Source: an uncultured Chloroflexota bacterium
GTDB lineage: Bacteria; Chloroflexota; Anaerolineae; Anaerolineales; Anaerolineaceae
Assembly (NCBI GenBank): GCA_902795255.1
Contig: CADBKS010000168.1
Location: 1-6,670 of the forward strand
Length of the DNA: 6,670 nt
Reading direction: 5' to 3'
A program made the translations under genes and the position numbers. This document shows, piece by piece, positions 3,340-6,670 of this stretch (positions are counted from its first letter, which is position 1; every line of letters begins with the position of its first letter). The notes under the pieces are model-generated. The model worked only from the letters and a program-made list of their open reading frames with translations, made no database searches and had not been told where the DNA came from.

Positions 3340-5442
3340 ATGAACAAAAGCAATACGATTTTTCTGATGATCCTTTTTCTGATTTTTGCCTGCGGATCCG
3401 CGCTGTTTCTCACACCTGAAGTACTGGCTCAGGATAATCCCCCCGCCGGAGAAAGCGTTTCCGAAGAAGAGCTGATTCCGGAGGAAGAAAACACAGAAAA
3501 CAGTGAAGAACCGTCTGAACCCGACGAAGCTCCGGAGGAAGAGTCTGAAGTGCAGGTCTGGAGCGGCATCGATGAAGACCAGGCAGAGATCCTTAACCTG
3601 ATTTTCGGAGAAATGACAAACACCGGTCAGACCCTGTCCGGCTGGTTCACGGAAGGCGATCATACACCCTGCTCGTGGTCCGGGATCACCTGTGAGAACG
3701 ACCGCATTACAGAACTTTCCTTCGAAAACGCCGGCTTTTTTACAACATTTCCGGAGGCAGTCCTGAAGCTGCGGGACCTGAAGACGCTCCGCATGAATAA
3801 CACGCTGATCTTCGGTCCGCTGCCCGATACGCTTTTCAGTGATCTGCCGATGCTTGAGACACTGGAACTCAGCGGGAATTATTTCACCGGAGAGATCCCG
3901 GGGCTTCCAGCCGCATTCGAAGCCTATCCGATGCTCTCTTCCATTACCATCAGCGGAAACCTTGCCAATGACAGTGGCAAAGACCAGCTGCTCGGAAGAC
4001 CCGAATACGCAGACACTGCGATCTTTCAGGCGGATCCGCAAATCTTTTCGGGGGCAGATATGAATCCCGGACTTGACGGGAACATTCCTTCCGACTGGGA
4101 CCGGCTTCCCGGACTTTACCAAATCGATCTTTCCGGCAATACGCTGACCGGCTCCGTACCGGACAGTTTTGCACAGCTTCCGCTGGCAGCACTTGATCTC
4201 AGCAATAACGGGGAAGGGCTGGAGATCTCCGCAATGCTCTATGATGATCTGGCATCATCCGGTTATCCGGGTATTGTCCTGGCCGGACTGATTCCTCCGG
4301 AACCGACAGAAGAGCCGGTTTATGAAGAACCGACAGAAGAACCGGTCTATGAAATACCGACGGGAGAACCGGTCTACGAAGCACCGACCGAGGAACCGGT
4401 CTATGAAATACCGACAGAAGAACCGGTCTACGAAGTGCCAACCGAGGAACCGGTCTATGAATTACCGACGGAAGAACCGGCCTACGAAGCACCGACCGAA
4501 GAACCGGTCTACGAAGTGCCAACCGAGGAATCGGTCTATGAAATACCGACGGAAGAACCGGTTTATGAAGAACCGACTGAGGAACCGGTCTACGAAGTAC
4601 CGACAGAAGAGCCGGTCTATGAAGTACCGACAGAAGAACCTACAGCAGAGCAGCGTGTTGAAGATCCCGGATTCCGCTGGATCGATCCTCCGGTCGATTT
4701 GCGGGACAGACCCACAGAGATCCCGGCACCGCCGCAGCCGCCGGAACCGGTCTTTGAGCCTACAGAAATCCCGCAGTGGTATACCCCGACAGCAATTCCG
4801 TGGCAGCAGCCTGTATATCCGACGCAGGATGTCCAGCCCGGACCGTATTATCCACCGGCAGATCCGTATTACCCGACCGCGGCACCGTATTATCCGCCGG
4901 CAGATCCGTATTACCCGCCTTATTACGTTCCGACCGAGACACCCTATCCCTACCCGGGATCAGTCCCGTATTTTCCGACAGAGGTTTCAGGTCCTGTCGG
5001 GCCGGGACCTGAACCTGTCCGGGATGAAGGCGCATCCATGGGCTTTACTTATATGACAGCCGAAATGACCGGAAACAGCATTCCGATGACCTGGCGGAAC
5101 ACCGGTATGGTCAGCTACAGCATCAACTACCTGGACTCCAATGACACACTGTTTCCCGCGTTTGCAATGGAATGGACTCCCGCGTCCGAACTTTGTAACG
5201 AGAGCGTATGTAAAGCGTCGGTCACCGATATTCCGCGTGAACTTCTGAGCGGCGGGACTTTCTCCCTGCAGTTAAGGGCGCAGGACCCGTCCGGTCGCAC
5301 GATCATCTCCGATCCGATCAAGATGCAGGTCAGCCTTCCGGAGCCTACTCCAACGCCAGTTCCGGAAGAGCACTCATCCGGTTTTGGCTCATTTCTCCGC
5401 TGGCTTTTCGGACCGATCATCCGGCTCTTCAGCGGCCATTAA
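3340..5442 (+). CDS. Secreted plant-type LRR protein with PTEEPVYE repeats and Ig-like C-terminus
   Basis: This 700-residue exported protein begins with a signal peptide (1-30), cleaved probably after VLA30. C18 sits in a poor lipobox (I-F-A-C), so a lipoprotein is less likely. An acidic Glu/Pro linker (31-75) leads to an LRR cap, W102 through PCSWSGITC with C111 and C118, much like the N-cap of plant LRR receptors. Leucine-rich repeats follow to about 315, with plant-type units LETLELSGNYFTGEIP and LYQIDLSGNTLTGSVP and a degenerate stretch between. Then come twelve 9-residue PTEEPVYEx units (322-429), a Pro/Tyr-rich region (about 490-540), an Ig/FnIII-like module (about 567-665) with C619 and C624, and a PTPTPVPE tail ending in a hydrophobic GSFLRWLFGPIIRLF (683-697). 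No sortase motif is seen. A role in surface binding or adhesion is inferred. The start at 3340 follows GAGGTG (3328-3333) by 6 bases and begins a good signal peptide; an in-frame ATG at 3292 adds 16 non-signal residues and lacks a binding site. Confidence 0.88.
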   Translation: MNKSNTIFLMILFLIFACGSALFLTPEVLAQDNPPAGESVSEEELIPEEENTENSEEPSEPDEAPEEESEVQVWSGIDEDQAEILNLIFGEMTNTGQTLSGWFTEGDHTPCSWSGITCENDRITELSFENAGFFTTFPEAVLKLRDLKTLRMNNTLIFGPLPDTLFSDLPMLETLELSGNYFTGEIPGLPAAFEAYPMLSSITISGNLANDSGKDQLLGRPEYADTAIFQADPQIFSGADMNPGLDGNIPSDWDRLPGLYQIDLSGNTLTGSVPDSFAQLPLAALDLSNNGEGLEISAMLYDDLASSGYPGIVLAGLIPPEPTEEPVYEEPTEEPVYEIPTGEPVYEAPTEEPVYEIPTEEPVYEVPTEEPVYELPTEEPAYEAPTEEPVYEVPTEESVYEIPTEEPVYEEPTEEPVYEVPTEEPVYEVPTEEPTAEQRVEDPGFRWIDPPVDLRDRPTEIPAPPQPPEPVFEPTEIPQWYTPTAIPWQQPVYPTQDVQPGPYYPPADPYYPTAAPYYPPADPYYPPYYVPTETPYPYPGSVPYFPTEVSGPVGPGPEPVRDEGASMGFTYMTAEMTGNSIPMTWRNTGMVSYSINYLDSNDTLFPAFAMEWTPASELCNESVCKASVTDIPRELLSGGTFSLQLRAQDPSGRTIISDPIKMQVSLPEPTPTPVPEEHSSGFGSFLRWLFGPIIRLFSGH
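4303..4641 (+). repeat. 27-bp in-frame minisatellite, 12 units plus a partial
   Basis: Twelve 27-base units run from 4303 to 4626, each encoding PTEEPVYE plus one variable residue (E, I, A, I, V, L, A, V, I, E, V, V in order). A thirteenth is cut short as PTEEP (4627-4641). Exceptions are PTGEP in unit 3, AYE in unit 7 and ESV in unit 9. Units differ mainly at synonymous third positions, so the protein repeat is better conserved than the DNA. Because the period is a multiple of three, gain or loss of units would change the stalk length without a frameshift. Confidence 0.95.
4843..4917 (+). repeat. 33-bp direct repeat encoding PYYPPADPYYP
   Basis: The 33 bases at 4843-4875 recur at 4885-4917 with a single difference at the twelfth base, separated by 9 bases coding T-A-A. 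Both copies encode PYYPPADPYYP inside the Pro/Tyr-rich part of the LRR protein. Near identity at the DNA level points to a recent duplication. Confidence 0.9.
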
Positions 5443-5454
5443 AGGAAATTACAG

Positions 5455-6270
5455 ATGTTTGTGTATCTCTCGAAAATGCTGCCCTATCTGATCTACCCGG
5501 CAGGACTGATCACGCTGATGCTGTGCTTCGGGCTGCTCTTCTGCCGGAAGAAAAAAACCAAGAACGTGATCATGGCTCTGGTTTTGCTGTTTGTCCTGAT
5601 CTGCGGCAACAAATTGCCGGGGGCATACCTGATCCGCCGGCTGGAACAGGCCTATCCGGTATATGACGGAACAGAAACCGCCGATGCCATCGTTGTACTC
5701 GGCGGCGGAACCGTAACGAAAAGTGATCCCCGTCCGACCGTTGAGATCAACGGCGGCGGTGACCGAATCCTGTACGCTGTGAAGCTTTTCCGTGAGAAAG
5801 CGGCTGAGCGCATCGTGCTGGGCGGCAGCTATATTCCCTGGCGCGACGGACAGGTCGAGACCGAAGAAGGAATCTCCTCCCCCGCCTCGGAAATGGCGGA
5901 ACTGATGACCGGTATGTTCAGCATTCCGGAGGAGTCGCTGATTCTTCAGGACCGCTCAGTCAATACTTATGAAGAAGCAGTCGTAGATGCCGCGCTGCTC
6001 AGGGAACTTGGGCTCCGCAGGGTCATCCTGGTCAGTTCCGCAACACACATGCGGCGGGCTGTTCCGCTGTTCGAAAAGCAGGGACTGGAAGTCATCCCGG
6101 CGCCGACAGATTTCAGTTTCTCGGATCAGGAATGGGAGAATCTTCTGCGTTTCGACTGGAAAACGGCTTATACCTTCATTATTCCCACCATCGGGAACAT
6201 GGAAACGCTGCAAAACGCGGTCCGGGAATATCTGGGCTACTTTGTCTACCACCTCCGGGGATGGCTCTGA
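5455..6270 (+). CDS. ElyC/SanA/YdcF family (DUF218) membrane protein
   Basis: This 271-residue protein has two membrane segments at the N-terminus (about 8-30 and 37-52) and a DUF218 domain from about 76 to 250. Family marks are ADAIVVLGGG (76-85), a helix containing RILYAVKLF (104-112), IVLGGS (120-125), a conserved E146 region, DRSVNTYEEA (166-175) and SSATHMRRA (194-202) followed by PAPTDF (215-220). Length and the two-helix anchor match E. coli ElyC, which is implicated in peptidoglycan and undecaprenyl-lipid metabolism; SanA and YdcF are relatives of uncertain role. The catalytic reaction of the family is not settled, so only an envelope role is suggested. AGGAA (5443-5447) lies 7 bases before the ATG, and only 12 bases separate it from the LRR gene, with no terminator between, so the two are probably co-transcribed. 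No residue typical of the family appears missing. Confidence 0.9.
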   Translation: MFVYLSKMLPYLIYPAGLITLMLCFGLLFCRKKKTKNVIMALVLLFVLICGNKLPGAYLIRRLEQAYPVYDGTETADAIVVLGGGTVTKSDPRPTVEINGGGDRILYAVKLFREKAAERIVLGGSYIPWRDGQVETEEGISSPASEMAELMTGMFSIPEESLILQDRSVNTYEEAVVDAALLRELGLRRVILVSSATHMRRAVPLFEKQGLEVIPAPTDFSFSDQEWENLLRFDWKTAYTFIIPTIGNMETLQNAVREYLGYFVYHLRGWL

Positions 6271-6288
6271 TGAACCGGGCCGGAGCCG

Positions 6289-6317
6289 CAGGTACGGGTA
6301 TAAGATACCCCTGTTTT
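6289..6317 (+). terminator. Weak candidate terminator after the ElyC-like gene
   Basis: GGGTAT (6296-6301) and ATACCC (6305-6310) pair around an AAG loop. CAG (6289-6291) may extend the stem with CTG (6311-6313) across a bulge. Only four T (6314-6317) follow. It sits 18 bases after the stop and just before a new promoter, which fits the end of the operon, but the short T-run makes it weak. Confidence 0.45.
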
Positions 6318-6325
6318 CCCATTAC

Positions 6326-6334
6326 TGGTATAAT
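6326..6334 (+). promoter_or_regulatory. Extended -10 promoter for the transporter gene
   Basis: TGGTATAAT is a perfect extended -10 (TGn plus TATAAT). No clear -35 is present, as is usual for this class. Transcription would start near 6341 and give a leader of about 47 bases, in which TAATG (6356-6360) and CATTA (6366-6370) could form a small hairpin before the ribosome binding site. Confidence 0.6.
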
Positions 6335-6387
6335 CTCTCCTGAACGGTATGTGCATAATGTGCGGCATTACCGGAAAGGAGAAAAAT

Positions 6388-6670
6388 ATGTGGCTTTTGT
6401 TTGCGGTTTTATCATCCATATTTGCGGCGCTCACCTCGATCCTCGCGAAAATCGGGATCGAAGGTGTTAATTCAAACCTGGCCACGGCGATCAGGACCGC
6501 AGTCGTACTGCTGATGTCCTGGGGATTGGTATTTCTGACCAACGCGCAGACAGGCATCGGGAATATCAGCAGGAAAAGCTGGATCTTTCTGATCCTCTCA
6601 GGACTTGCAACCGGTGCATCCTGGCTGTGTTATTACAAAGCGCTGCAGATCGGAGAGGTATCCAAAGTCG
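6388..6670 (+). CDS. Small EamA/DMT-family transporter, 3' end beyond window
   Basis: The frame opens with ATG at 6388, 6 bases after AAAGGAG (6375-6381), and stays open to the right edge, giving 94 codons without a stop. The protein starts MWLLFAVLSSIFAALTSILA, continues with KIGIEGVNSNLATAIRT (21-37), a second hydrophobic segment (38-51) and a third (about 65-79), then WLCYYKALQIGEVSKV. This pattern, with an early Ala/Ser-rich helix, the KxGI motif, a conserved arginine in AIRT and YYKALQ-GE-SKV, is that of half-size EamA-domain proteins of the drug/metabolite transporter superfamily, which have about 140 residues and probably dimerise. About 45 residues should lie beyond the edge. The substrate cannot be told from sequence. 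It has its own promoter. Confidence 0.85.
   Translation, partial: MWLLFAVLSSIFAALTSILAKIGIEGVNSNLATAIRTAVVLLMSWGLVFLTNAQTGIGNISRKSWIFLILSGLATGASWLCYYKALQIGEVSKV

Noticed and set aside
3334..4122. 262-codon open frame on the minus strand
   Set aside because: It is antisense to the LRR gene, with no start signals and Arg/Cys-rich low-quality composition. The sense frame has a signal peptide and recognisable repeats.
4322..5056. 244-codon plus-strand frame within the repeat array, product full of KNRSTKYRQ-like units
   Set aside because: A 27-bp unit without stops keeps several frames open at once. The highly basic product is a frame-shifted copy of PTEEPVYE and has no start signals.

Overview
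The window reads as ordinary chromosomal DNA of a mesophilic anaerobic bacterium of about 50% GC. The best guess is Chloroflexota, class Anaerolineae. The reasons are the secreted protein with Pro/Thr/Glu linkers ending in TPTPVPE, its C-terminal Ig-like module with a Cys-X4-Cys pair, and the GT-C-like membrane protein. This is inferred from protein style only; a Firmicute is not excluded. No rRNA, tRNA, CRISPR array or transposase gene was found.

Layout. Bases 1-126 hold a consensus sigma-70 promoter facing left (TTGACA, 16 bp, TATAAT on the minus strand, with A-tracts upstream). It serves a gene beyond the left edge. Bases 167-803 hold no believable gene but are dense in repeats: short direct repeats at both ends, one imperfect palindrome of about 97 bp, and two related stem-loop elements (381-471 and 541-636). 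This resembles an island of REP/MITE-like non-autonomous elements.

Five rightward genes follow. (1) 844-2217 is a polytopic membrane protein that looks like a GT-C glycosyltransferase, closed by a strong terminator. (2) 2358-3173 is a DUF5343-like protein with Lys/Ala-rich, histone-H1-like linkers. It sits behind an inverted repeat that overlaps its promoter and ends in a second strong terminator. (3) 3340-5442 is a secreted protein with plant-style leucine-rich repeats, a twelve-copy 9-residue repeat, a Pro/Tyr-rich stretch and an Ig-like module. (4) 5455-6270 is an ElyC/SanA/YdcF-family (DUF218) membrane protein, 12 bases behind gene 3 and probably in the same operon. (5) From 6388 off the right edge is a small EamA/DMT-type transporter with its own extended -10 promoter.

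Genes 1, 2 and 5 each appear to be separate transcription units and 3-4 a two-gene operon. A loose theme is the cell envelope: a possible glycosyltransferase, a surface LRR protein, an ElyC-like envelope protein and a transporter. No pathway can be assembled from these genes alone. No complete new system is evident. The parts most worth a second look are the repeat island, the histone-like DUF5343 protein with its possible operator, and the LRR protein with its in-frame minisatellite.
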